Made by a program: the position numbers and the translations under genes. DNA of 49,240 nucleotides from CAZJWR01 sp964549765 (GTDB lineage: Bacteria; Zixibacteria; MSB-5A5; GN15; JAAZOE01): the NCBI GenBank assembly GCA_964549765.1, contig CAZJWR010000024.1, positions 1-49,240 on the forward strand, in the 5' to 3' direction. Each line of letters begins with the position of its first letter. The stretch's first letter is position 1. Below are positions 1-8,212 of the stretch, piece after piece. The notes below the pieces were generated by a model. It was not told the DNA's origin, ran no database searches, and saw only the letters and a list, made by a program, of their open reading frames with translations.

Positions 1-1
1 C

Positions 2-54
2 CTCTTTATTTAGCCAAAATCACCTAAAATTTACACACAAGAATTTACACAACC
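2..54. repeat. Left copy of a 53-bp inverted terminal repeat of the window
   Basis: Positions 2-54 are the exact reverse complement of 49188-49240. Identity stops abruptly inside the window: position 55 is A, while the other end implies G. Read outward from the unique DNA, the repeat starts GGTTGTGTAAATT and contains a second TGTGTAAATT, so it is internally repetitive. An outer end beginning GG followed by TGTGTAAA resembles, from memory, ends of IS256-family insertion sequences, but no transposase lies inside the window. The likeliest meaning is that the contig stops in a multicopy element on both sides, with the same element end facing inward. Confidence 0.9.
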
Positions 55-106
55 AACAGATTCGGAAATCAGCCACGGGGAAGCGAAGGCGACGGCGGCG
101 TCTTTT

Positions 107-1567
107 TTATCGCAGGCGGGGCGCCGTCGGTATCTGATCGAGATAGGTCATGATCGGCGCTTTCATTTTGCGGGTCGCGCGTCTCCCCCATAGCCGCACG
201 AGCAGAGTGATGGCGCCGCTGGTAACGCCTCGCCAGAAAGTTCGCAGGTGTCCTCCGAGAAGATTCATGCCGACCCGGAAGCTGATGCGGGTCGATATTC
301 TAAAGGTTTGCAGCAGGCCGTACAGCTTGGGCATGGCATCGAGCATCACCGCCACCTGCAATTCGCGGGCGGTCATTCCTTTGGGATGGAAATTGACATG
401 ATGCCCGTCGTATTGCGACCAATCCCAGTTGAAGATACGATTGTCGCGTTTCAGACGCTCGTACAACTCCGATCCGGGAATCGGAACGAGGATCAGGAAT
501 TGGGTGGTATCTATCCGCCATTTCATACAGGCCCGGATGGTTTGTTTTACCGTATCGGTGGTATCACCGTCGAACCCCAGAACCCACATGGCGTGGACCA
601 GAATTTTGTGCTTATGGAATACCTTGGTTAAATCTTCCATCTCCGAACTTCCCAGCCCCTTGTGCATGGCCTCAAGGCTTTCAGGATTGATCGATTCATA
701 GCCGATATAGGCCCGCTGGAACCCGGCCCGGCTCATCAACTTCAGAGTATCCGGGTGCTTGGCCAGATCGAGTCTGACCTGCCCGTGAAAGCTGCGAACA
801 AGCCGGGAGTCGATGATATGCTGGCACAGCCGTTCCAATCGCCTCCGGTTGGCGCCGAGGTTGTCGTCGGCGAAAAAGACTGATATTTTACCGTACTGGC
901 GGTCGTAGTATTCGATATCCTGCAGGACTTTCTCCTCGGATCGGAAGCGATAATTGCGGCCGAACATGGCGATCTCGGAGCAGAATTCACACGACCAGGG
1001 ACATCCCCGGCTGGTGATGATCGGGATGGTCGGGGGATGGTCAAATCCCTCTATCAGACAGAGATTGGGTGTCGGCAAGCTATCGAGATCGACCTGCGGG
1101 GGCGGCGGGGCATGAAAGTATCCATCGCCCATTTTGAATGACAGCCCCGGAATGGCCATCAGATCTTCGGGTCTCCGGCCGGAGGTCAGCCAGTCCAGAA
1201 AAAGCATAAAACTGACATCGGCTTCATGCCGGAAGACATAATCGGCGCCGTTTTCGAGCGCCTCTTCAGGAAGAAACGTGACATGGGGGCCGCCCATCAG
1301 GATCGGCGCGGAGGGGTTGATTTCCCGGATTTTCCTGGCAAGCATATACGCACGGGGAATTGTTGATGTGATCGATGACAAGAGGATCAAATCGGCCTGC
1401 TTAACGCTATTCCAGGAAATGGAAGTAATTTCTTCGCAGAATATTTCGCATTCGTGGCCCCGGAGAGAAGCCTGGGTTAACAATTGGGGCAAGCCGAGAC
1501 GGGGAAGATAAAACTTTCCGAAGATATGGAGGCCCGGCGCTTTGGGTTCGATTCCGATGAGGTGCAA
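107..1567 (-). CDS. B12-binding domain radical SAM protein
   Basis: 486 aa. The N-terminal part, about residues 1-140, has the Rossmann-like cobalamin-binding layout seen in B12-dependent radical SAM enzymes. It includes a PILMGGPHVTF stretch and an ENGADYVFRHEAD stretch. The radical SAM core follows, with CPWSCEFC at residues 189-196 giving Cys189, Cys193 and Cys196 as [4Fe-4S]/SAM ligands. The C-terminal 100 residues are basic and unassigned. The start is TTG, chosen because GGAAGG lies just upstream and the B12 domain begins at once. The family contains methyltransferases and cyclases acting on lipids, hopanoids and cofactors. The substrate cannot be read here, and the only neighbours are the window edge and an RNA-binding protein. 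Confidence 0.85.
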   Translation of the reverse strand: MHLIGIEPKAPGLHIFGKFYLPRLGLPQLLTQASLRGHECEIFCEEITSISWNSVKQADLILLSSITSTIPRAYMLARKIREINPSAPILMGGPHVTFLPEEALENGADYVFRHEADVSFMLFLDWLTSGRRPEDLMAIPGLSFKMGDGYFHAPPPPQVDLDSLPTPNLCLIEGFDHPPTIPIITSRGCPWSCEFCSEIAMFGRNYRFRSEEKVLQDIEYYDRQYGKISVFFADDNLGANRRRLERLCQHIIDSRLVRSFHGQVRLDLAKHPDTLKLMSRAGFQRAYIGYESINPESLEAMHKGLGSSEMEDLTKVFHKHKILVHAMWVLGFDGDTTDTVKQTIRACMKWRIDTTQFLILVPIPGSELYERLKRDNRIFNWDWSQYDGHHVNFHPKGMTARELQVAVMLDAMPKLYGLLQTFRISTRISFRVGMNLLGGHLRTFWRGVTSGAITLLVRLWGRRATRKMKAPIMTYLDQIPTAPRLR

Positions 1568-1782
1568 AATTCCGCCTTCCGAAGATAATACTCAACACAA
1601 TTGCACGTGTCTTATTAAGGCAACTCCCTTTGCCCAAAATAATAATCAAGAAATATCGATCGATGCAAATATAAAAGACTCATCGACCGGAACGGAACCC
1701 CTGCCAGCCGTTCCGCGTGTTCGCGTCCGACTTCCGCCCAAAGAAGAAAGCCGCCCGCAAACACCCCCATCTTATGGATAAA

Positions 1783-1840
1783 GGAGACCGGGACGCCCCG
1801 GTCTCCTCGATAATTCGTGCGGCTGCCTGAAACGGCAGCC
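1783..1840 (-). terminator. Two stacked hairpins downstream of the RRM gene
   Basis: A hairpin with GGCTGCC/GGCAGCC arms (1821-1827 and 1834-1840) is followed, in the minus direction, by a perfect 10-bp stem, GGAGACCGGG (1783-1792) with CCCGGTCTCC (1797-1806), around a 4-nt loop. The second stem is followed on the minus strand by TTTAT, a weak U-tract. This is probably the transcript end of the RRM gene at 1858. The short U-tract keeps confidence moderate. Confidence 0.5.
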
Positions 1841-1857
1841 CGATCAAAAGATGTTTT

Positions 1858-2178
1858 CTACCAGGAGCGTCCGCCGCCACCACCGCGCGGGTTTTTGCGA
1901 AAGCCGCCCCGGCCGCCACCACCGCCGCCTCGGTCTTCGCGTGCGCGCGCTTCGTTGACATTCAGGGTACGACCGTTGAAATCACGGCCGTTCAGTCCCT
2001 CGATCGCCGCCGTCGCCGAATCCTTTTCGGGCATCTCGACAAAACCGAACCCTCTGGCTTTCCCGGTAAATTTGTCGGTGATGATATTGACGCGTGACAC
2101 CTCGCCAAATTCCTCGAACGCCTGACGCAACTGATCCTCTGTCGTGTCAAACGACAGATTGCCCACATAGATATTCAT
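1858..2178 (-). CDS. RRM-type glycine-rich RNA-binding protein
   Basis: 106 aa. A single RNA recognition motif fills residues 1-80, with RNP2 as IYVGNL at residues 3-8 and RNP1 as KARGFGFVEM near residues 40-50. The tail is Arg/Gly-rich (RGGGGGGRGGF, then another Gly run). This is the plan of the small cold- and stress-inducible RNA-binding proteins of cyanobacteria and other bacteria, which bind single-stranded RNA and act as RNA chaperones. I chose the ATG at 2178 over an in-frame TTG six bases upstream because GGAG sits six bases before the ATG. It has its own promoter and a long leader, suggesting post-transcriptional control. Its RNA targets are unknown. Confidence 0.93.
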   Translation of the reverse strand: MNIYVGNLSFDTTEDQLRQAFEEFGEVSRVNIITDKFTGKARGFGFVEMPEKDSATAAIEGLNGRDFNGRTLNVNEARAREDRGGGGGGRGGFRKNPRGGGGGRSW

Positions 2179-2358
2179 CCTCAACTCCAGTCCTGTTTAT
2201 CCCCGAATGAACCCCTCTCCTGTCCGGGTAGCTCCTCATGGGATAAACACATTAAAGCGCACTATTGCGCATCGGTCCTCACGTCCAGCTTTTGAGGAGA
2301 TTCGACAGGTAGCCTACAGCCCGATCTCAAGCAGTGACGGAAACCATTTCTGACTGCT

Positions 2359-2388
2359 AAGTATACGATTTCTTGAACGAAAAGTCCA
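2359..2388 (-). promoter_or_regulatory. Sigma70-type promoter of the RRM gene, with leader of about 170 nt
   Basis: On the minus strand, TTGGAC (2383-2388) and TATACT (2359-2364) are separated by 18 bp. Initiation near 2352 would give a leader of roughly 170 nt before the ATG at 2178. The leader contains a small hairpin, GCGCA/TGCGC around ATAG (near 2260), followed by TTTAAT. Long structured leaders are usual for cold-inducible RNA chaperone genes; a regulatory role here is inferred. Confidence 0.55.
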
Positions 2389-2457
2389 ATTGTTTAATCA
2401 ATTATTTTTCGGTTAACCGCCCCAAACCGCCGTCCCATAGGCGGATAAAAAATGGCC

Positions 2458-2575
2458 TTGCGTATCTCCGTATTCCTACCGTACATAGTGAAAATGGCGG
2501 TAAGCTATTTGCAGGAGCGCGGTGGGGGTCTGTCCGCAACTACCGACTCGAACGCCGAATAACGAGGATAATCAT
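2458..2575 (+). promoter_or_regulatory. Probable aceE promoter region
   Basis: Two candidate start signals precede aceE. A sigma70-like pair is TTGCGT (2458-2463) with TACATA (2482-2487) at 18 bp. A sigma54-like element is CGGTAAG-N4-TTGCA (2498-2513), with GG and GC twelve bases apart as required but three mismatches to the consensus. GAGG before the ATG at 2576 is the ribosome binding site. Neither promoter is certain. Confidence 0.35.
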
Positions 2576-5260
2576 ATGACCATCAATAGGGAATTTGACA
2601 AGCAGGCTCAGGAAATCGAGTTCGAAAACCAGGAGTGGCTCGAATCGCTGGATTATGTCCTTCAGAACGAAGGCCCGGAACGCGTCTGCGAGCTGCTGCG
2701 GCTGTTGCAGACACGATCCCATCGGCATTGCGTCGATTTCGCTTTCACGGCCAATACGCCGTATATCAATACCATCCCCCGCGACGAACAGCCGGCCTTT
2801 CCCGGAAGCCGCGAAATCGAACGCCGGATCAAAAGCATCGTGCGCTGGAACGCTATGGCTATGGTCGTCCGCGCCAATCGGCAGGAAAGCGGGATCGGCG
2901 GACATATTTCGACCTATGCCTCTGCCGCAACTTTGTTGGAAGTCGGGTTCAACCATTTTTTCCGGGCCAACAACAAGGATCAGCACGGCGATCTGATCTA
3001 TTTTCAGGGGCATGCATCGCCGGGGGTGTACGCCCGGGCCTATCTCGAAGGGCGCATATCCAAAAAACACCTGGAGAATTTCCGGCGCGAACTGAAGCCG
3101 GGTGGCGGGCTGTCGTCGTACCCTCATCCCCGCTTGATGCCGGAATTTTGGGAATTTCCGACGGTGTCGATGGGATTGACGCCGATTATGGCCATCTATC
3201 AGGCACGGTTCAGCCGATATATGGAAGATCGCGGGCTTCAGGATACGTCCAAACAGAAAATATGGGCCATGCTCGGCGACGGGGAACTCGACGAACCGGA
3301 ATCGCTGGGCGCGATCACCCTGGCGTCGCGGGAGAAACTCGATAATCTCATCTTCGTGGTCAACTGCAACCTGCAGCGTCTCGACGGTCCGGTGCGCGGC
3401 AACGGCAAGATCATCCAGGAACTCGAAGCCGCCTTCCGCGGCGCCGGATGGCGTGTCATAAAGGTCATTTGGGGCGACGACTGGGACCCGCTGCTGGCGG
3501 CGGACAAGGACGGTATGCTGGTGAAACGCATGGAGGAAGTTCCCGACGGACAATATCAAAAGTATGTGGTGGCGGATGGCGCATATATCCGGCAGGATTT
3601 CTTCGGCAAATATCCGCAGCTGTTGGAAATGGTGCGGAATTATTCGGACGAGCAATTGCAGCGCCTGCGGCGGGGCGGCCACGATCCCGAAAAAGTGTAT
3701 GCCGCGTACAAAGCCGCCGTCGAGCACGAGGGTTCGCCGGTGGTCGTCCTGGCCAAAACGATCAAGGGGTACGGCCTGGGCGAGGCGGGCGAAGGCCGGA
3801 ACGTGACGCATCAGCAAAAGAAACTGAACGAAGAAGAACTGCGGTATTTCCGGAGCCGGTTCGGTATTCCGATTTCTGATGAACAGATCGCCGAGGCGCC
3901 GTTTTATAAGCCGGCCAAGGACAGCGAGGAGATGAAATATCTGCTCGAACGGCGGCGGGAACTGGGTGGCTTCATCCCCAACCGGACGGTCGTAACGCCC
4001 AAAATCGAACTGCCCAAGGATGATCTTTTTGCGGAGTTTTACCAGAGCAGCGGCGAACGAACCGTGGCGACGACCATGACTTTCGTGCATCTCCTCGCCA
4101 AGCTCCTCGAAGACAAAAAAATCGGCAAATACATCGTGCCCATTGTCCCCGACGAGGCGCGCACGTTCGGCATGGAGGCCCTCTTTCGTAAAGTCGGCAT
4201 CTATTCGCACGTCGGGCAAAGATACGAACCGGTGGATAGGGAAAGCCTGCTATACTATAAAGAAATCACCGAAGGTCAGATTCTGGAGGAGGGCATAACC
4301 GAGGCCGGATCGATGTCGTCGTTTTTGGCCGCCGGAACATCATACGCCAATCATCGCCTCAACATGATCCCGTTTTTCATTTTCTATTCCATGTTTGGAT
4401 TTCAGCGCATCGGCGACCTGATATGGGCAGCGGGTGATCTTCGCGCCCGAGGATTTCTGATCGGCGGGACGGCGGGACGGACGACCTTGGCCGGCGAGGG
4501 CCTGCAGCATCAGGACGGCCATAGTCAATTGCTGGCGTATGCGCCGCCGAATATCCACGCCTACGACCCGGCGTTCGGATACGAGGTCGCCGCCATCGTC
4601 AAAGACGGTATCGAGCGCATGTTTCACCGGCATGAAGATGTGATCTATTATATAACGGTGATGAACGAATTTTACAGGATGCCGTCAAAGCCGAAAGATG
4701 TGAAGGAAGAGCAGATTCTTCGGGGAATCTACAAGTACAAAGCATCGGCCAAAAAGCAGGCCAAATTCAAGGCGCATTTATTCGGCAGCGGATGTATCCT
4801 GAACGAAGCCCTGGCGGCGCAGGAAATCCTGGAAGAAAAGTACGGCGTGGCTGCCGATGTCTATAGCGTCACCAGCTACAAGGAATTATATTGCGATGCG
4901 ACCGACGCCGAACGGCGCAACCTGTTGAATATCGGAAAGAAGCCGGAGACGTCATATATCGAAAAAACCATGGCGAATGAAAAAGGTATTTTTGTGGCGG
5001 CGTCCGACTACATCAAGGCGCTGCCGTGCTCCATTGCCAAATGGCTGCCGGGGCCGCTGACGGTATTGGGAACCGACGGCTGGGGACGGAGTGAATCCCG
5101 GGCAGCGCTGCGGGATTTCTTTGAGGTCGATGCCCGACATATCGCCTTTGCCGCGTTGGCAGCGATGGCCCGAGAAAAGAAAATCGATGCGAAAGTGGTG
5201 AAAAAGGCCGCCGAAGAACTTGATATCGATCCTGAAAAATCGAATCCGATGTATTCCTGA
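2576..5260 (+). CDS. aceE: Pyruvate dehydrogenase E1, homodimeric type
   Basis: 894 aa, close to the 887 aa of the E. coli enzyme. It decarboxylates pyruvate with thiamine diphosphate and reductively acetylates the lipoyl group of E2. The TPP-binding motif starts GDGELDEPE at residues 234-242 and continues to NCNLQRLDGPV. HASPGVYARAYLEGR and the near-C-terminal DGWGRSESRAALRDFF are typical of AceE rather than of alpha/beta-type E1. The ATG at 2576 is chosen because GAGG precedes it and homology begins there; an in-frame GTG 54 bases upstream adds an unrelated peptide. It is first in the operon, 15 bp before aceF. A very long antisense open frame across it is a codon-bias shadow. Confidence 0.98.
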   Translation: MTINREFDKQAQEIEFENQEWLESLDYVLQNEGPERVCELLRLLQTRSHRHCVDFAFTANTPYINTIPRDEQPAFPGSREIERRIKSIVRWNAMAMVVRANRQESGIGGHISTYASAATLLEVGFNHFFRANNKDQHGDLIYFQGHASPGVYARAYLEGRISKKHLENFRRELKPGGGLSSYPHPRLMPEFWEFPTVSMGLTPIMAIYQARFSRYMEDRGLQDTSKQKIWAMLGDGELDEPESLGAITLASREKLDNLIFVVNCNLQRLDGPVRGNGKIIQELEAAFRGAGWRVIKVIWGDDWDPLLAADKDGMLVKRMEEVPDGQYQKYVVADGAYIRQDFFGKYPQLLEMVRNYSDEQLQRLRRGGHDPEKVYAAYKAAVEHEGSPVVVLAKTIKGYGLGEAGEGRNVTHQQKKLNEEELRYFRSRFGIPISDEQIAEAPFYKPAKDSEEMKYLLERRRELGGFIPNRTVVTPKIELPKDDLFAEFYQSSGERTVATTMTFVHLLAKLLEDKKIGKYIVPIVPDEARTFGMEALFRKVGIYSHVGQRYEPVDRESLLYYKEITEGQILEEGITEAGSMSSFLAAGTSYANHRLNMIPFFIFYSMFGFQRIGDLIWAAGDLRARGFLIGGTAGRTTLAGEGLQHQDGHSQLLAYAPPNIHAYDPAFGYEVAAIVKDGIERMFHRHEDVIYYITVMNEFYRMPSKPKDVKEEQILRGIYKYKASAKKQAKFKAHLFGSGCILNEALAAQEILEEKYGVAADVYSVTSYKELYCDATDAERRNLLNIGKKPETSYIEKTMANEKGIFVAASDYIKALPCSIAKWLPGPLTVLGTDGWGRSESRAALRDFFEVDARHIAFAALAAMAREKKIDAKVVKKAAEELDIDPEKSNPMYS

Positions 5261-5275
5261 TGCGAGGGGCATGAA

Positions 5276-6634
5276 ATGATCAAAGACATTACCATACCGG
5301 ATATCGGCGAGACCGTCGAAACCGGAGTCGTCGCGGGCATACTGGTATCGGTCGGTGATACGGTCGAAGTTGATCAGGCCATTATCGAGGTGGAGACCGA
5401 CAAGGCCGTCGTCGAAATCCCGACCAAATACAGCGGCAAAATCACCGAGATCACGGTCAAAGCGGATGATGAGGTCAAGATAGGCGATATTATTGCGAAG
5501 ATCGATACCCAGGACGAGGGCGAGGAAAAAATCCCGGCCGAACCCAAGGAAGTAAAAGAGAAACCATCCGAGAAAGAAAAAGCCGAGGAAAAACCGAAGA
5601 AGAAAGAGCCTGAAAAGGAAGCGCAACCGGCGGAAGCCGAAAAAGAACCTAAAGAGGAAACCGCTCCTCCCGAGAAGGAGAAGAAAGAGGAACCGGAGCC
5701 TGTCAAGATTGAAGCGGAAAAGGCCGTCGAGCATCAAGCTCCGGCGGCTCCATCCATCCGGCGGCTGGCTCGGGAGCTTGGCGCGGATATAAATCGCGTA
5801 CCGGGCAGCGGGCCCGGCGGCCGCATCACGCAGAGCGATGTCAAAGCGTATGTGAAGAAGCATATGACCGGCGTGGAGACCGGCGGCGGGATAATCCCGT
5901 CTCAACGGCCCCTCCCCGATTTCAGCAAATGGGGCGAAATATCGCGAAATCCGATGACGAAAGTGCGCGAACTTACCGCAGTTTCCATGGCGCATTCCTG
6001 GTCGGTCATTCCGTTGGTGACGCAGTTCGACGAAGCCGATATCACCGAGGCAGAAAAATTCCGCGAGAAATATCATGACGAAGCGGAAAAGGCCGGCGCC
6101 AGGCTGACCATTACCGCCATCCTGATGAAAATCGTGGCCGCCGCATTGCAGCGTTTCCCGCGATTCAATGCCAGCATCGACGTCGCCAACAAAGAGATTA
6201 TCTATAAGAAATATTATCATATCGCCATGGCCGTCGATACCGAACGCGGGCTGGTGGTACCGGTTATCCGAGACGTGAACAAGAAAAGCATCGTTGAACT
6301 GGCGGTAGCATTAACCGACCTCGGAGAACGCACCCGGAATAAGAAAGTCAAGCCGGATGAGCTTGAAGGCGGCACCTTCACCATTTCCAATCAAGGCAGT
6401 ATCGGTGGGACGAATTTTACGCCCCTCGTCTACTGGCCGCAATCGGCGATTCTCGGCGTCAGCCGGGCGTCGACCCAGCCCCGGTATATCGACGGGAAAT
6501 TCGAACCGCGCATCATTCTACCGTTCACGCTGTCGTACGATCATCGTATCATTGACGGCGCCGACGCGGCGCGTTTCCTCCGCTGGGTGGTGGAGGCTTT
6601 GGAACATCCTCTGTTGTTGAATCTTGAATCGTGA
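5276..6634 (+). CDS. aceF: Dihydrolipoamide acetyltransferase, PDH E2
   Basis: 452 aa. It forms the core of the pyruvate dehydrogenase complex and transfers acetyl from lipoate to CoA. There is one lipoyl domain (residues 1-80) with the lipoylated lysine at K43 in ETDKAVVE. A highly charged Lys/Glu/Pro linker follows (about 88-155), then the peripheral subunit-binding domain (about 158-195, APSIRRLARELG ... GPGGRITQSDV). The catalytic domain ends with the active-site motif DHRIIDG. GAGGGG lies seven bases before the ATG. It has one lipoyl domain where E. coli AceF has three, and the linker is a Lys/Glu type rather than Ala/Pro-rich. A 2-oxoglutarate E2 role is unlikely beside aceE. Confidence 0.97.
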   Translation: MIKDITIPDIGETVETGVVAGILVSVGDTVEVDQAIIEVETDKAVVEIPTKYSGKITEITVKADDEVKIGDIIAKIDTQDEGEEKIPAEPKEVKEKPSEKEKAEEKPKKKEPEKEAQPAEAEKEPKEETAPPEKEKKEEPEPVKIEAEKAVEHQAPAAPSIRRLARELGADINRVPGSGPGGRITQSDVKAYVKKHMTGVETGGGIIPSQRPLPDFSKWGEISRNPMTKVRELTAVSMAHSWSVIPLVTQFDEADITEAEKFREKYHDEAEKAGARLTITAILMKIVAAALQRFPRFNASIDVANKEIIYKKYYHIAMAVDTERGLVVPVIRDVNKKSIVELAVALTDLGERTRNKKVKPDELEGGTFTISNQGSIGGTNFTPLVYWPQSAILGVSRASTQPRYIDGKFEPRIILPFTLSYDHRIIDGADAARFLRWVVEALEHPLLLNLES

Positions 6635-6683
6635 TGAAGAGTCGAATGTGAAATATAGAAAAGAAAGGACGGAATAGAATCAC

Positions 6684-8111
6684 ATGGCCGAGACAAAGAA
6701 ATCGACTACGCTGGCCGTCATCGGCGGTGGACCGGGCGGATACGCCGCGGCGTTCATGGCTGCCGACCTGGGCCTTCAGGTAACCCTGATCGATCCCGAG
6801 GAGAACCCCGGCGGGGTTTGTCTTTATCGCGGATGTATCCCCTCCAAAGCGCTTCTTCACGTCGCCAAGCTGATTTCCGAATCCCGTGACGCCGCCGACT
6901 GGGGGATAACATTCACCCAGCCGAAAATCGACGTCAAAAAACTGCGCGCCTGGAAAGACGGCGTCGTCGAACGCCTCACCGGGGGTGTCGGGCAGTTGGC
7001 CAAACAGCGCAAAGTCGAATTTATCCGCGGGATGGCGAAGTTTGTCGATGCAAAGACATTGGAGGTCAAGGCCCAGGACGGTGGCAATATCAGACTATCG
7101 TTTGAGCATGCCATCATCGCCACCGGATCGCGGCCGACGGTGATTCCAAAACTCGCCCCCGATTCCCCTCGCGTAATAAATTCCACCGGCGCGCTCAACA
7201 TCAAAGACATACCCAAATCAATGCTTGTTGTCGGCGGCGGATACATCGGATTGGAGATGGGCACGGTGTACGCCACCTTGGGCGCAAAAGTCACCGTGGT
7301 TGAAATGCTGTCCGGCCTGTTGCCGGGAGTTGATCGCGACCTGGTGTCCGTGCTGTCGAAACGGCTCGACGGCCTATTCGACAAGATCATACTGAATACG
7401 ACTGTATCCAAAATGAAAGAGCAGAAGAACGGCATCAAGGTGACGCTGGAAAGCAAGGACGGCGAGACACAGGAAAAGCTGTTCGACAAGGTGCTCATTT
7501 CGGTCGGGCGAAGACCGAATTCGGAAAATCTCGGTCTGGAGAATACCAAGGTCAAAGTCACCGAGAAGGGATTTATCGAGGTAAACCTGCAACGGAAGAC
7601 GGCGGAGCCGACCATCTATGCCATCGGCGACGTCGCCGGCGAACCGATGCTGGCGCATAAGGCGTCGCACGAGGGCCGGGTGGCGGCGGAGGCCATTTCC
7701 GGCAAGAAAGTCGCTTTCGAGCCGCAGGCTATTCCGGTGGTGGTGTTCACCGATCCGGAGGTCGCCTGGTGCGGGCTGACCCAGACTCAGGCCAAAGAGC
7801 AGGGACTCGATGTCGAAGTCATCCGTTTTCCGTGGGCAGCCTCAGGGCGGTCATTGACCCTCGGTCGCACCGACGGCGTGACCAAGCTGGTCATCGACAA
7901 GAAAACCGAACGTGTGCTGGGCGTCGGCATCACGGGGCCCAATGCGGGTGATCTGATTGCCGAGGGCGTATTGGCGGTGGAGATGGGCGCGGTGGCGGCC
8001 GATGTCGGGTTGACAATTCATCCGCATCCGACGTTATCGGAGACGCTGATGGAAGCGGCTGATATTTTCTATGGCACGAGCACGCACTACTATCGGCCGA
8101 AAAAGAGGTAG
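6684..8111 (+). CDS. lpdA: Dihydrolipoamide dehydrogenase, E3
   Basis: 475 aa flavoprotein that reoxidises the dihydrolipoyl groups of E2 with NAD+. It shows the FAD-binding GGGPGG at residues 14-19 and the redox-active disulfide CLYRGC at Cys46/Cys51. A second dinucleotide-binding motif, VVGGGYIGLEMG, marks the NAD domain. The ATG-type FAD contact AIGDVAG and the C-terminal HPHPTLSE, whose histidine is the catalytic base, are also present. It is third in the operon, 49 bp after aceF, so all three complex subunits are made together. It probably also serves other lipoyl-dependent complexes encoded elsewhere. Confidence 0.97.
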   Translation: MAETKKSTTLAVIGGGPGGYAAAFMAADLGLQVTLIDPEENPGGVCLYRGCIPSKALLHVAKLISESRDAADWGITFTQPKIDVKKLRAWKDGVVERLTGGVGQLAKQRKVEFIRGMAKFVDAKTLEVKAQDGGNIRLSFEHAIIATGSRPTVIPKLAPDSPRVINSTGALNIKDIPKSMLVVGGGYIGLEMGTVYATLGAKVTVVEMLSGLLPGVDRDLVSVLSKRLDGLFDKIILNTTVSKMKEQKNGIKVTLESKDGETQEKLFDKVLISVGRRPNSENLGLENTKVKVTEKGFIEVNLQRKTAEPTIYAIGDVAGEPMLAHKASHEGRVAAEAISGKKVAFEPQAIPVVVFTDPEVAWCGLTQTQAKEQGLDVEVIRFPWAASGRSLTLGRTDGVTKLVIDKKTERVLGVGITGPNAGDLIAEGVLAVEMGAVAADVGLTIHPHPTLSETLMEAADIFYGTSTHYYRPKKR

Positions 8112-8163
8112 CAAGACGTCCACAACAGTTGAACGACACCATGAGGACGTTTGCAAATTAAAA

Positions 8164-8188
8164 GGCGCCGTTGATGCAACGACGCGCC
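8164..8188 (-). terminator. Terminator of the aconitase gene between convergent genes
   Basis: GGCGC-CGTTG pairs with CAACG-A-CGCGCC around a 3-nt loop, with a one-base bulge. On the minus strand the hairpin is followed by TTTTAATTTG. It lies in the 101-bp gap where lpdA (plus) and the aconitase gene (minus) converge. In the plus direction there is no U-tract, so it mainly serves the aconitase gene. Confidence 0.6.
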
Positions 8189-8212
8189 TGATGTTTATCC
8201 GAACGATCGGTC

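Noticed and set aside
2540..4219. 559-codon open frame antisense to aceE
   Set aside because: It is the mirror of a strongly biased codon pattern in a certain gene and has no recognisable protein features.
4952..6220. 422-codon open frame antisense to aceE/aceF, rich in Phe and Leu
   Set aside because: The Phe/Leu/Gly runs are the complement of the Lys/Glu-rich E2 linker; no real protein.
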